Assembly: GCA_017615635.1 (NCBI GenBank)
Contig: JAFZZR010000109.1
Location: 1 to 47,276, forward strand
Reading direction: 5' to 3'
Origin: Lentisphaeria bacterium
GTDB lineage: Bacteria > Verrucomicrobiota > Lentisphaeria > Victivallales > UBA1829
DNA: 47,276 nt
The notes under the pieces are model-generated. The model did no database searches and was not told the DNA's origin. It saw only the letters and a program-made list of their open reading frames with translations. Shown piece after piece: positions 8,587-17,426 of the stretch; positions within the stretch are counted from its first letter, which is position 1; every line of letters starts with the position of its first letter. Both the position numbers and the translations under genes were made by a program.

Positions 8587-10116
8587 ATGAACGAACAACC
8601 GAAAAAGAAACTCTCCCGGGAAGAGATCGCCAATATCGAGATCGGACATACCCAGGTCAGCGCGGCGCAGCAGTGGACTCTCACGCTTTTCTTCCTGCTG
8701 ACGATCGCCGTCTATCCAATCTGCCAGTGCTTCTATCGGCTTCCGTTCGCCGAATGGCGGAATACCGGAGATATCCAGAAGAGCATCAAGAGTTATGAAT
8801 CCGCCATCGAAGAAAGTTCGCTGCTGCGGAAGTGGCTGCTTCCTCCGGCCCAGACCATGATGACCAGCCTTTTCCGCCTCGGAAATGAAAAAGTGATCGT
8901 CGGGAAAGACGGCTGGCTCTTCTTCTCCGGCGATTACGAATATCTGATCAATCCCGGCTTCCTGCGTCCGGAAGTCCTTGTCCGAAGAGAAAAGAAAGGG
9001 GTCCAGCCCGACCCGGTAAAGGCGGTCCTGGATTTCGCTCGGCAGCTGAAGGAACGCGGAATCAGGCTGATCCTTCTCCCGGTCCCGGGCAAGCCCGTCA
9101 TCTGTTCCGAGGCCCTGAACGGCGGCCCCGCGCCGCGTCAAAATCCATCGTTCGCCGAATTCCGCAGACAAGTGGAGGCCGGGGGCGTCACCGTGCTCGA
9201 CCTGACGGAAGATTTCGCCGCATTCCGCCGGACCGGGTGCGAACCGTTCCTCAAGACCGATACGCACTGGACTCCGGAAGGAATGCTTCTTGCGGCACGG
9301 CGTCTCTCAAAAGAGATCACCGGACAGGAACGGGATCCGCATCCGGTACGCAGCGTCCAAGTCACGCACCTGGGCGATACGGCGGCCATGCTGAAGCTGC
9401 CGGATTGTGAACGGTTTTTCCCCGCGGAAACCGTGACGGTGGCCGATTACGACGCCCGTCCGCGGCGCGATTCGGAGATCCTGCTTCTGGGCGACAGTTT
9501 TGCCAATATCTATTCCGCAGAAGCCATGCAATGGGGCACCGATGGCGGCCTTGCCGAAGCGCTGGGCTCGCTGACAGGCCGGCCGGTGGATGCCGTGATC
9601 CGCAACGATTCCGGGGCCTTTGCCACCCGGCAGCTTCTTGCCGGCGAGCTGAAGCGGGGCCATGACCGTCTGGCCGGGAAAAAGGTCGTGATCTGGGAAT
9701 TCGCCATCCGGGAACTCGCAAACGGAGACTGGAAGATTCTCGACATGACGCCGGGGGCCGTCGTGCCCGCGGAGACAAGCTTCCTTACACTGGATGCGCC
9801 GAAGACCGTCTCGGCAACGGTCCTGGCTGTTTCCGCCGTGCCCCGGCCGCATGCGGCGCCGTACAAGGACCATGTCGTCAGCCTTCATCTCGGGGATATG
9901 GAGGGCAACACCCAGGCGGTGGTCTACGCGGTAAGCATGAAAGACAATGTCTGGACGGCGGCGGCGAAGCTCCGTCCGGGCGACACGGTCCGAATCCGGC
10001 TGGAGCCGTGGGAAGCACGGGAATCCGAATTCGGCAGCTGGAACCGAAGTGAATTCGATGACGAGGCTCTTCTCCTCGCCGAACCGCTGTTCGGAGATAT
10101 CCTCTCCGACAAATAA
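8587..10116 (+). CDS. AlgJ/AlgX-like O-acetyltransferase with extra C-terminal domain
   Basis: The protein has 509 residues. The cytoplasmic N-terminus (about 30 residues) precedes one membrane helix (about 32-52), so it is anchored with the catalytic part in the periplasm. G-K-D-G-W-L-F-F is typical of the family. The catalytic blocks are intact: D-T-H-W (about 225-228) and G-D-S-F (about 302-305). This makes it, with the 10132 product, the likely working acetyltransferase partner of the MBOAT. From about residue 406 a C-terminal module reads V-S-A-V-P-R-P, then Y-K-D-H and L-R-P-G-D-T-V-R-I. It is homologous to the N-terminal module of the three large paralogues but sits on the other side of the catalytic domain. 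The ribosome site GAGGGAG is well placed. Confidence 0.88.
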   Translation: MNEQPKKKLSREEIANIEIGHTQVSAAQQWTLTLFFLLTIAVYPICQCFYRLPFAEWRNTGDIQKSIKSYESAIEESSLLRKWLLPPAQTMMTSLFRLGNEKVIVGKDGWLFFSGDYEYLINPGFLRPEVLVRREKKGVQPDPVKAVLDFARQLKERGIRLILLPVPGKPVICSEALNGGPAPRQNPSFAEFRRQVEAGGVTVLDLTEDFAAFRRTGCEPFLKTDTHWTPEGMLLAARRLSKEITGQERDPHPVRSVQVTHLGDTAAMLKLPDCERFFPAETVTVADYDARPRRDSEILLLGDSFANIYSAEAMQWGTDGGLAEALGSLTGRPVDAVIRNDSGAFATRQLLAGELKRGHDRLAGKKVVIWEFAIRELANGDWKILDMTPGAVVPAETSFLTLDAPKTVSATVLAVSAVPRPHAAPYKDHVVSLHLGDMEGNTQAVVYAVSMKDNVWTAAAKLRPGDTVRIRLEPWEARESEFGSWNRSEFDDEALLLAEPLFGDILSDK

Positions 10117-10131
10117 CAGAAAGGAACCGAC

Positions 10132-11091
10132 ATGAAAAAATTTTTCTCTCTCATCCTGTTCACGGTCCTCGCGGCCATTCCGGCCCGAAGCGCCGAACCC
10201 GCGGAAGTCGCCGGGGAGGAACTTGCGAAGATCCCCGCCGGAACGATCGCCATGAGGACGCCGGACGGCTGGTTCTTCAGCCGGAACGAGTGGGAACATC
10301 TGTCGAAAGGACCGTTGGCGCAGGGCGGAATCGTCAAAGTATCTGCGGCGAAGCGCAATGCGGATCCGCTGCCCGCGCTGGCAAAATTTCATGAGGATCT
10401 GAAAGCACGCGGCATCACGCTGATCTGCGTCCCCGTGCCGCCGAAGTCCGCCCTAGTTCCCGAGGCCGGACTTCAGAAGGGCGACGCCATGAAGTATCTG
10501 AAGCCGTACTATGAGGAACTTCGTGCCAAAGGGATCCGGGTTCTGGATCTGAGCGACGCGTTTCTCGCCTCCGGACGGGGTGATCTCTACTGCCGGACCG
10601 ATGCGCACTGGAGTCCCGCCGGACTCGCGCTGGCGGCCGATGAACTGGCCAAAACGATCGAGCTCAAAGGGACGACGCAGCTCAAGGCTGTTCCGGAAAA
10701 GAAAACCGTTTCCGGCGACCTGGCCGTTTCGTTCGATCCGGCGAACCCGGAACGGGAGGCCGTCGAGCTTCAGACCGTTTCCGGCGCCATCGATGAAAAC
10801 AGTCCCGTTCTTCTGATCGGCGACAGCCACACTCTTGTATTTTCCACCGGCGGCGACATGCTGGCCGACAACGCGGGTCTGGCCGAAGCGCTGGCTCTCC
10901 GGCTCGGCATGGGCGTGGACCGCATCGGAGTCAAGGGATCCGCGGCATCCGCCGTCCGGATCAATCTGTTCCGCAAGGCGGTGAAAGATCCCGCCTGGCT
11001 GAAAAACAAAAAATATGTGATCTACTGTTTCACCTGCCGGGAATTTACGGAATCTTCCGGAGGCTGGCCGGTTGTTCCGGTTGCGAAATGA
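10132..11091 (+). CDS. Short AlgX/AlgJ-like exported O-acetyltransferase
   Basis: The protein has 319 residues and a cleavable signal peptide (MKKFF, hydrophobic core, A-R-S-A). It is essentially the bare AlgX/AlgJ catalytic domain: T-P-D-G-W-F-F, then a Rossmann-like L-I-C-V-P-V-P-P strand, D-A-H-W-S-P (about 157-162) and I-G-D-S-H (about 229-233). Both Asp residues of the expected Ser-Asp-His set are present. Unlike the 8587 product it has no membrane anchor and no extra module, so it is probably soluble in the periplasm, like AlgX without its carbohydrate-binding part. It starts 15 bases after the previous stop with AGAAAGGA in front. A division of labour (anchored AlgJ-like and soluble AlgX-like) is inferred from the alginate system. 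Confidence 0.85.
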   Translation: MKKFFSLILFTVLAAIPARSAEPAEVAGEELAKIPAGTIAMRTPDGWFFSRNEWEHLSKGPLAQGGIVKVSAAKRNADPLPALAKFHEDLKARGITLICVPVPPKSALVPEAGLQKGDAMKYLKPYYEELRAKGIRVLDLSDAFLASGRGDLYCRTDAHWSPAGLALAADELAKTIELKGTTQLKAVPEKKTVSGDLAVSFDPANPEREAVELQTVSGAIDENSPVLLIGDSHTLVFSTGGDMLADNAGLAEALALRLGMGVDRIGVKGSAASAVRINLFRKAVKDPAWLKNKKYVIYCFTCREFTESSGGWPVVPVAK

Positions 11092-11101
11092 GGATTGGGG
11101 G

Positions 11102-13492
11102 ATGAGAATGAAGCGTCTTTGGTCAGCAGGAATTTTTTTTCTCACGCTGTCGCTTTTGTCTGCCGCGGAAGATCAATGGAATATTTACTACGCTGAAAGA
11201 TTTCCCACACAGATTTCGTTGACTGGAAAAAGGGACAATCCTTGGTATCGGAATGTCAGACAGACTCCCTGCTGGCGATTGTGCAGAGATGTCGTGATTG
11301 CTGGTCCGCCGCCTTCCGCCTGGATTTCGAAACAGCGTTTCCTCGTTTCCTCCGAAATCCCTTTGGAATATGTTTTCTACCGGACCTTATTGGAAGACAC
11401 TCTTTACCGCTATAAACTGGAGTGCTGCCTTTCGGGGCGCGGCATCGTGCGGCTGCAGGAGAAGCATCACGGCATAAATAAGGAATATCCGGTACAGACC
11501 GATTCCGACATTACGCTCTCATTGATGCTTGGAGACGGCAAATCCTTTGCCGAGCAGCTGGAGCCTGCAGTGGTACTGCAGGGTGAATTGAATGTCAAAT
11601 CCATCACATTGTTTCGGCAATTACGAGCGAAGGAAAACAGCATTTGTCTCGGTTCCATTACGGAGATTTCCCCGGTTCCGGATATGGAAAAATCAGATTA
11701 TCCGGACTGCTATTATACCGCCGCTCTCACCGTCTCGGAAATTTTGGACGGCCCACCCGTTGCAGAAAAAATTCAGCTTCTGATTCCCGCATTTCTCAAA
11801 CGCGAAATCCATCCACTGAGCAAAGTCATGAAAAAAGGGAAATGGAAAATATCGATTCGCCCGCTTGCCTCCGCCTCTATCGAAGAGCAGCAGATTCAGC
11901 AGGTCGACGAGATCGAAAGTTTTTTGTATCCGGCCTTCATTCTCGACGCCGCCGATCCTCTGAATATGAGGCAGGGGCACAGCAGTGCCATTCCCGTTTT
12001 GGCCGCGGCTCCATACGTTTCCCCGCTGGATGAGGGAGATGAATTGCCGATTCCCGCGGAAATAGCGGAATCCTCCCGCAAACGAATTCAGTTGGAATCG
12101 GAAAAAGTCTCCACCATTCTCGCCGGGGCGAAGGATACCGAAAAAATCAATGCCGAGTTCCAACAGGTCTGGAACGAACGGCAAAAGGAATACGATCCCA
12201 TCGACAAACATGTCATCTGGGCAAAAAAAGGGAATTCCTATTTCGCTTTGCCGGAAAGCTGGCAGTTTCTTCATCCCGCGGAAATCGAACCGGACAATCT
12301 GGCGGCGATCCGGGAAATGCAGCGCTTTTTCCAAAGGTTCGGTATTGTTTTCATCATTCAGGTCATTCCCGATTACCGGGATATCGCCGCGCTGGTGCTG
12401 AATCCGGAATTCCAAAAATACGGCGATGTTCAGGCGGCCGCTGTAGTCCGGCAGCTCCTCAACGAAGGAATTGAGGCTCATTATGTCTCCGATGTCCTTG
12501 TAAGCCGTGCACTGCAGTATGAGAGAATGTTTTTTTATCCCGGTAATTACCATCCCGATGAAGGAGCGACCGATTGTCTGACGGACCTCATGGCGGAACG
12601 GCTTGCCTCTCTGAAATCCTTTTACCGGCAGGATCTGAACCCGAAACTGTTTTCGACGGAGTACCATGAAACAGGGTACAAAGAACGTCTGAAATGGCCG
12701 CTGAACTGCGATATCGGCCCGCATCAGCCCGAATCGCCCGTGCTGACAAAATATATCTATTACGACGGGGCACGGATCGAGTCGTCAGAAGATTCGAATA
12801 TTCTGCTCATCGGCAACAGCTTTATCTCCGAACCGATGGATTCCAATGCCTACGGTTCGTATCTGGCTGCAAAAATTCTGACCGTGCCGCATGTGAGAAC
12901 CGCTCCTGCATATGGAGTGTTTACCGTGTTGCCCCAAATACTGCTGACGAACTTCGATTCGATCGTCAAAGGCAGGAAAATCGCCATTCTGCCAATCGGG
13001 ATCAAACATCTTTTGGGGAAGGGAATTCATTTTGCGAATATCGCTAAAGTCGACGAGCAGTTCAAACGTGAAAGCCGAACAGATTTCTTTCACTTTTATC
13101 GTCTGAATGATTTCCTCCCTGTGATTTTTCCCGCCCCCGCAAATGGTACAAGTCTCGCCGTCATCGCAAATCGATGGCTCAGTGCCCACACTGCCGCGTT
13201 CGCGCTGGACCGTTCTTCGCCGATCTTGCGTCTGCCTGTGCCACGTTCCGACAGAGATTTACAGGTACAATGCGCTGTCTCCGGCTCGTTGCGGAAAAAG
13301 ACATATCTGAAGATCAACAAAAAGTCATATTCTCTCATTACCGATGACCAAATACCTCGTTGGCATCTGATCACCGCCGATCTCCCCGCCGGCACGGATC
13401 AGCTCGAGCTCGAGCTGGATGTGGAAAAAAGCGCAGAAAATGCACAGCTTTTTCTGGGAAGCGTCACACTGTTCCAGAAACGGGATGAATGA
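11102..13492 (+). CDS. Large exported AlgX/AlgJ-like paralogue with substituted catalytic motifs
   Basis: The protein has 796 residues with a signal peptide ending near S-A-A-E. Layout is as in the 2174 product: a beta-rich domain, then the shared module (about 183-270) with P-V-P-D-M-E-K-S-D-Y-P-D-C. A helical Glu-rich part (about 325-370) and the AlgX/AlgJ-like fold follow. The acid/base block is G-N-Y-H-P-D (about 480) and the Ser block I-G-N-S-F (about 569), again Asn in place of Asp at both sites. N-C-D-I-G-P-H-Q-P (about 535) matches the 2174 product. No lipobox is seen, so it is probably periplasmic. Start: ATG 11102 has GAGGA seven bases upstream and lies 10 bases after the preceding stop; the ATG at 11108 is an alternative. 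It closes the operon; the next gene is convergent. Confidence 0.7.
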   Translation: MRMKRLWSAGIFFLTLSLLSAAEDQWNIYYAERFPTQISLTGKRDNPWYRNVRQTPCWRLCRDVVIAGPPPSAWISKQRFLVSSEIPLEYVFYRTLLEDTLYRYKLECCLSGRGIVRLQEKHHGINKEYPVQTDSDITLSLMLGDGKSFAEQLEPAVVLQGELNVKSITLFRQLRAKENSICLGSITEISPVPDMEKSDYPDCYYTAALTVSEILDGPPVAEKIQLLIPAFLKREIHPLSKVMKKGKWKISIRPLASASIEEQQIQQVDEIESFLYPAFILDAADPLNMRQGHSSAIPVLAAAPYVSPLDEGDELPIPAEIAESSRKRIQLESEKVSTILAGAKDTEKINAEFQQVWNERQKEYDPIDKHVIWAKKGNSYFALPESWQFLHPAEIEPDNLAAIREMQRFFQRFGIVFIIQVIPDYRDIAALVLNPEFQKYGDVQAAAVVRQLLNEGIEAHYVSDVLVSRALQYERMFFYPGNYHPDEGATDCLTDLMAERLASLKSFYRQDLNPKLFSTEYHETGYKERLKWPLNCDIGPHQPESPVLTKYIYYDGARIESSEDSNILLIGNSFISEPMDSNAYGSYLAAKILTVPHVRTAPAYGVFTVLPQILLTNFDSIVKGRKIAILPIGIKHLLGKGIHFANIAKVDEQFKRESRTDFFHFYRLNDFLPVIFPAPANGTSLAVIANRWLSAHTAAFALDRSSPILRLPVPRSDRDLQVQCAVSGSLRKKTYLKINKKSYSLITDDQIPRWHLITADLPAGTDQLELELDVEKSAENAQLFLGSVTLFQKRDE

Positions 13493-13591
13493 ACAGACGT
13501 GGCCCGGGTACGGCAGAACGAGGATCGTTTCCCCGTTCCCGGTCACAGACATACAGGAGGCGCCGCGCTGAAGACATGCCGCATGGTATTT

Positions 13592-15628
13592 TCAGCGAAG
13601 GCGGATCACGGCGGTGCCGTTGGGCTTCAGGTCCAGCTTGATTTTGCCGTCTTCGATGGGATATTTCCAGGCATCGTCGAAGAAATCCGAGGCGGATCCG
13701 GCCTCCGTATCGAACGTGGCCTCGGCAGATTTCTCGTTGGAAATATTGACCACGAGCACGACCGTCTGATCCCCGTTCCGGAACGCGCAGGAGCGGACAT
13801 GAGGCGTGCTTGATTTTACAGGCCATTTCATGCGGCTCGCCGTCTCCGTGAAATCCTCCAGCTTCATGAACATCATGTAGATGGTGCGGAAATAGGCCTG
13901 CAGTTCCATGTCGCTCTGCAATCCGCCCGGACTCCAGGTAAAAGCGGCAAGCGCATGACTGCCGTAGATCCGGTCCAGAACAAACGTTGCGCGGACCTGA
14001 TCGAACGTCGGCATCTCCAGTCCCTTGAAGTTGAACACCTGCAGATACTCATAGAAGGGGGTACTTTCAGGAACGGACGCCAGCAGTTTCCGGATCCGGT
14101 CCTCCGATTCCAGCAGGGACATGCTGGGGAACGGATAAATGTCGAACGTAGCGAAATCGGAACAGCCCGCATAGTCTTTGAAGCGGTGTGGATGGCAGAG
14201 ATTCACATGGACCAGACGATCGGGTGCAAGCTCTTTGAAAAGCCGATAACACTCCTTCATCTGTTCGGGCGTGTATTTCGGTATCTCGGGTTCATCCATC
14301 AGGAAGTCGACCAGCGCCGGGTGCTTCCCGATCCCGGTCGACAGTACGCGGATCCATTCCGGCCGCGGCAGCAGACGCGTATTCGAGCATTCTTCGAACA
14401 CGGCCACGCCATAATAATTGTTTTTCTGCAGGAAATCCAGCCAGGCGTTCAGTTCGACGACGGCCATTGCATCGCTTTCGGCCAGCTTGTTATCCCACTT
14501 GGGCGCGCGGTAATACCACACCTGAACGATGTTGAGCCCGAACTGCTCCTGGGCGATCTTCATATACGTTTCCAGATCCGGCTTCGAGTTCTTCTGCACG
14601 CGGTCAAGACGTCCCGTGCAGGGGAAGGTGTAGGCCCAGACATAGCGGAACGGTTTGCCGTTGACGAGGACGCTGCGGTCCGGACCGATGCTGACAGTCC
14701 GGATTGGAGGAAGAGAAGGCATGCGGATAGGCTCCTGCCGGATCCGCCAGATCTCCTTCTCCCGTGTGCAGGTGGTTTCGCCATGGGAAACCGAGCTCAC
14801 GCGGAACTTGTAAAGCCCCTCGGCCAGGTTCGGGATACCCAGGTCGAACGAGGTCTCTCCGCTCCCCGTCAGGGTACGCTCTTCGGTGAATACGGTCGCC
14901 GCGCCCCGAAGAAGTTCGGCTTTGACGATCGTTTCCTTCGGCAGGTCACGGTAAACGACCGTGAGCGGTATATTCTTCAAATCGAGTTCGCGCCAGAAGG
15001 TCGGCCTCTCGCGGGGAGGCAGATTTGGATCCTCCACATACGCCTGCATGGTCGGAATGTCCGTGTAGCTCGCCGCCGTCTCCAGAGGCTTGATGGCAAG
15101 CGGCGGAATGACCGGGGTGAACTCCTCCAGGATGAGGTCATCCAGCCAGGAGACGCCGGACATCTTGTTTTCGGTATGGAAATCGATCCGGACGGCCTGC
15201 GTATCGTTGGCAGTCTTGAATTCGCCTGTGTACCGGTTCCAGCTGTCGATATTGAGCGGCAAAGCCCGCTGCTGGAAACTGTACCACTTGCATTTCATTT
15301 CCGTGGCCGAACTGCTTTCCCAGAGGAAATAAAGGAGCTTCCCGTCTCCGATCGTGTTCCGGAACAGGAACGAGAAACGATACCATGTGTCCGGCTTGAC
15401 GGGGATCAGTTTCGTGCCGACGGCATCCGCAATTTCCTTTTCCGCCGGATTTTCCGGCTGCAGCAGCGCACTCGCCCTGCCCTCGCCCGGGTTGACGGTA
15501 TCTGTCACCAGCCCTTTGAACGAGTCTGTCCCGTTCTCGAAGTTTTCCCGGAAAATGACCTGTCCCCGGCAGAGGCTGGCGAACGAGAGAGCAGCCAGGA
15601 CGATCAGCGGCAAAAAACGTCTTTTCAT
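13592..15628 (-). CDS. Exported glycoside-hydrolase-like TIM-barrel protein with N-terminal jelly roll
   Basis: The protein has 678 residues with a signal peptide. Residues about 22-155 look like a carbohydrate-binding jelly roll (D-T-W-Y-R-F-S-F, S-W-L-D-D-L). A linker beta domain follows. From about residue 290 comes a TIM-barrel glycosidase-like part: V-N-G-K-P-F-R-Y-V-W, then F-G-L-N-I-V-Q-V-W-Y-Y and F-L-M-D-E-P-E, which could hold an acidic catalytic residue. F-D-I-Y-P-F and A-F-T-W-S-P-G-G follow, and a short C-terminal beta sandwich ends the protein. This resembles clan GH-A enzymes, but I cannot name the family. The start at 15628 has AGAGGA six bases upstream; the ATG at 15634 touches it. 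It begins 18 bases after the pilin gene stops and likely shares its transcript. Probable role: degradation of host or plant glycans. Confidence 0.7.
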   Translation of the reverse strand: MKRRFLPLIVLAALSFASLCRGQVIFRENFENGTDSFKGLVTDTVNPGEGRASALLQPENPAEKEIADAVGTKLIPVKPDTWYRFSFLFRNTIGDGKLLYFLWESSSATEMKCKWYSFQQRALPLNIDSWNRYTGEFKTANDTQAVRIDFHTENKMSGVSWLDDLILEEFTPVIPPLAIKPLETAASYTDIPTMQAYVEDPNLPPRERPTFWRELDLKNIPLTVVYRDLPKETIVKAELLRGAATVFTEERTLTGSGETSFDLGIPNLAEGLYKFRVSSVSHGETTCTREKEIWRIRQEPIRMPSLPPIRTVSIGPDRSVLVNGKPFRYVWAYTFPCTGRLDRVQKNSKPDLETYMKIAQEQFGLNIVQVWYYRAPKWDNKLAESDAMAVVELNAWLDFLQKNNYYGVAVFEECSNTRLLPRPEWIRVLSTGIGKHPALVDFLMDEPEIPKYTPEQMKECYRLFKELAPDRLVHVNLCHPHRFKDYAGCSDFATFDIYPFPSMSLLESEDRIRKLLASVPESTPFYEYLQVFNFKGLEMPTFDQVRATFVLDRIYGSHALAAFTWSPGGLQSDMELQAYFRTIYMMFMKLEDFTETASRMKWPVKSSTPHVRSCAFRNGDQTVVLVVNISNEKSAEATFDTEAGSASDFFDDAWKYPIEDGKIKLDLKPNGTAVIRLR

Positions 15629-15646
15629 CTTCATTCCTCTTACGTC

Positions 15647-16414
15647 TTACTCCGTAACAGATTCCGGCGCGCCAATTTTTATCCAGACGGTACAGGTCAT
15701 TTCGGTACCAGGCTGTTCCGCCTTGCAGAAAGATACGAAATCCGAAGCGGAACGCACTCCCTGCACATGACCGTCAAGGAAGTTGAAATTGCCGGAAGAT
15801 CCGTGCGCCGTGAGGAAAGGAAGATTCGAGGTCTTTTCGCTGGTGTAGTCGGGAGTTGCGGAGGAGAATTTGGTCATCTCGGTCCTCTGGGTACTGCCGA
15901 CGGAGGACCATCCGTCTCCGGCAAGGAAGAAGGAACTTGGGGATTTGAGGACGCGGGTATTGTAGAAGGAATCGGTGTTGGAATCGCTGTACGCACTGGG
16001 TACATTCTTCCGCAGATTCGCGGGAATGTGCGTGAAGGTGCGATGGCAATAGCCGTACCGGTGGTCTGTGTACTTGAACGGCGCCCTGCTGGGACATACC
16101 GCTTCCTCGGCCTTCGCGGAGGAAAGATACGTGATCCCTTTATAGGCACTCTTCGTGTTATATGGATTGATATTGCCGGCATTGATTGCCGTAATCCAGT
16201 TATTCTCGGAATTGATCGCCACGATCAGGTAGTCGTTGAAGTCGTTCATGTAGAGCTGGAACGCCATGGCGACCTGCTTGAGATTGTTGGCGCAGAAAGC
16301 GCCCTGTGCCGTCTGCTTGACCTTGCCCAGGGCGGGCAGCAGCATACCCGCGAGAATGGCGATAATGGCGACGACGACCAGCAGTTCGATGAGGGTAAAA
16401 CGCTTTTTGTTCAT
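15647..16414 (-). CDS. DUF1559-like pseudopilin (N-methylation signal), copy 1
   Basis: The 255-residue protein begins with a type IV/type II prepilin signal: a short basic leader, then [17 protein letters not shown] with Glu at +5 of the mature form. It is followed by [10 protein letters not shown] and C-A-N-N-L-K-Q. The C-terminal part has F-L-D-G-H-V-Q-G, the motif typical of the large pseudopilin families of Planctomycetes and Lentisphaerota. Such proteins are processed by a prepilin peptidase and assemble at the inner membrane or are secreted. The second copy at 16668-17426 is related along its full length, but the first 45 codons are almost identical in DNA. AGGAG precedes the start. 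It is followed by the glycosidase-like gene. Confidence 0.88.
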   Translation of the reverse strand: MNKKRFTLIELLVVVAIIAILAGMLLPALGKVKQTAQGAFCANNLKQVAMAFQLYMNDFNDYLIVAINSENNWITAINAGNINPYNTKSAYKGITYLSSAKAEEAVCPSRAPFKYTDHRYGYCHRTFTHIPANLRKNVPSAYSDSNTDSFYNTRVLKSPSSFFLAGDGWSSVGSTQRTEMTKFSSATPDYTSEKTSNLPFLTAHGSSGNFNFLDGHVQGVRSASDFVSFCKAEQPGTEMTCTVWIKIGAPESVTE

Positions 16415-16561
16415 TTGTTCTTTCTCCTGTTATGTTCGTTGTTTTACTGTTTATCTTTTCCGTCTCGTTGAACCGGCCGAATCAGCTTCACCAGAACCGC
16501 CGTATGGTTCGGGTCTCCGCTGTAAAAGGTCACACAGTGCCGATCCCGATACGCGGCGGCA
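16281..16561. repeat. 281-bp direct repeat, copy B
   Basis: The segment covers the 5' part of pilin copy 1, its leader, and the last about 110 bases of a sialidase gene. It aligns without gaps with 17293-17573; I count about 14 differences by eye, roughly 95% identity. Identity stops abruptly at 16561, where the sialidase similarity breaks off. Confidence 0.88.
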
Positions 16562-16612
16562 GGCTGCGGTAAGCATGAGAAGGATCGAAAACGGCAGGAT
16601 CTTTGCTTTCAT
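16451..16612 (-). pseudogene. Chimeric remnant: lipoprotein signal peptide joined to out-of-frame sialidase 3' end
   Basis: A 53-codon frame starts with a good lipoprotein signal (MKAKILPF, hydrophobic core, L-T-A-A-C) and has AGAGGA eight bases upstream. After the Cys the DNA is the 3' end of the neighbouring sialidase gene, read in a shifted frame, so the rest is nonsense. The simplest reading is that a second exported sialidase-like gene once stood here and lost its middle by deletion. A short lipopeptide could still be made. Confidence is high that the DNA is a remnant and low that it has a function. Confidence 0.75.
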
Positions 16613-16667
16613 TTAAGAGGTCCTCTTGTTAAAATTTCCTCATTGACAGTTCGAATCCACCGCATCT

Positions 16668-17426
16668 TTACTTGGTGACAGATTCAGGAGAGTGCGCTTT
16701 CTTCCAGACGCTGCAGGTCATTTCGGTATTCGGCTGTTCCGCCTTGCAGAAGGATACGAATTCCGAAGCGGACCGAACTCCCTGCACATGTCCATCAAGG
16801 AAATTGAAGTTGCCCGAGGATCCGTGAGCAGAAACAAAGGGCATATTGGACTGCGGCACGCCGGAACCGGGAGTTGCCATGGTGAAACCATGCGGATAAA
16901 CGTGCTGAGAATTGTCGTTTGAGGCCAAACTGTCTCCGGTAATGAAAAAGGAACTGGCGGATTTGATGACCCGGGTGTTGTAAAAGACATCTTTGTTTGC
17001 AGCGGAGACGGCGCTGGATACTTGATGAATCACATTCGAGGGCACGTTCGCGCCCTGGCGGTGGAAATATCCGTACGAATGGTCACCCATGTATTTGAAC
17101 GGCGCCCGGCCCGGGCAGAACGATTCTTCGGCCCTCGCGGAGGAAAGATAACCGATCCCGAGCTTATAGACATTCTTATCGATATTGCCGCCGTTGATCG
17201 CCGTGATCCACTTCACTTCTGAATTGGTGTTAATGATCAGCCAATCGTTATAATCGTTCATGTAAAGCAGAAACGAGGTGGCAACCTGTTTCAGATTGTT
17301 GGCGCAGGAAACACCCTGTGCCGTCTGCTTGACCTTGCCCAGGGCGGGCAGCAGCATGCCCGCGAGGATGGCGATAATGGCGACGACGACCAGCAGTTCT
17401 ATGAGGGTAAAACGCATTTTTTTCAT
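16668..17426 (-). CDS. DUF1559-like pseudopilin (N-methylation signal), copy 2
   Basis: The protein has 252 residues. Its signal is the same as in copy 1 ([12 protein letters not shown]), followed by the same G-K-V-K-Q-T-A-Q-G and C-A-N-N-L-K-Q blocks. A middle part (about 60-190) differs from copy 1 in many positions: [12 protein letters not shown] and [10 protein letters not shown] are related but diverged. The end is conserved again ([12 protein letters not shown]). The pattern of conserved ends and variable middle suggests either selection on the exposed part or gene conversion of the ends. It lies 29 bases after the sialidase-like gene, with AGGAG in front, so co-transcription is likely. 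Confidence 0.88.
   Translation of the reverse strand: MKKMRFTLIELLVVVAIIAILAGMLLPALGKVKQTAQGVSCANNLKQVATSFLLYMNDYNDWLIINTNSEVKWITAINGGNIDKNVYKLGIGYLSSARAEESFCPGRAPFKYMGDHSYGYFHRQGANVPSNVIHQVSSAVSAANKDVFYNTRVIKSASSFFITGDSLASNDNSQHVYPHGFTMATPGSGVPQSNMPFVSAHGSSGNFNFLDGHVQGVRSASEFVSFCKAEQPNTEMTCSVWKKAHSPESVTK

Noticed and set aside
13955..16471. Long open frame of 838 codons on the plus strand
   Set aside because: It runs antisense to the glycosidase-like and pilin genes, whose signal peptides, motifs and ribosome sites are clear. GC-rich DNA gives long antisense frames.
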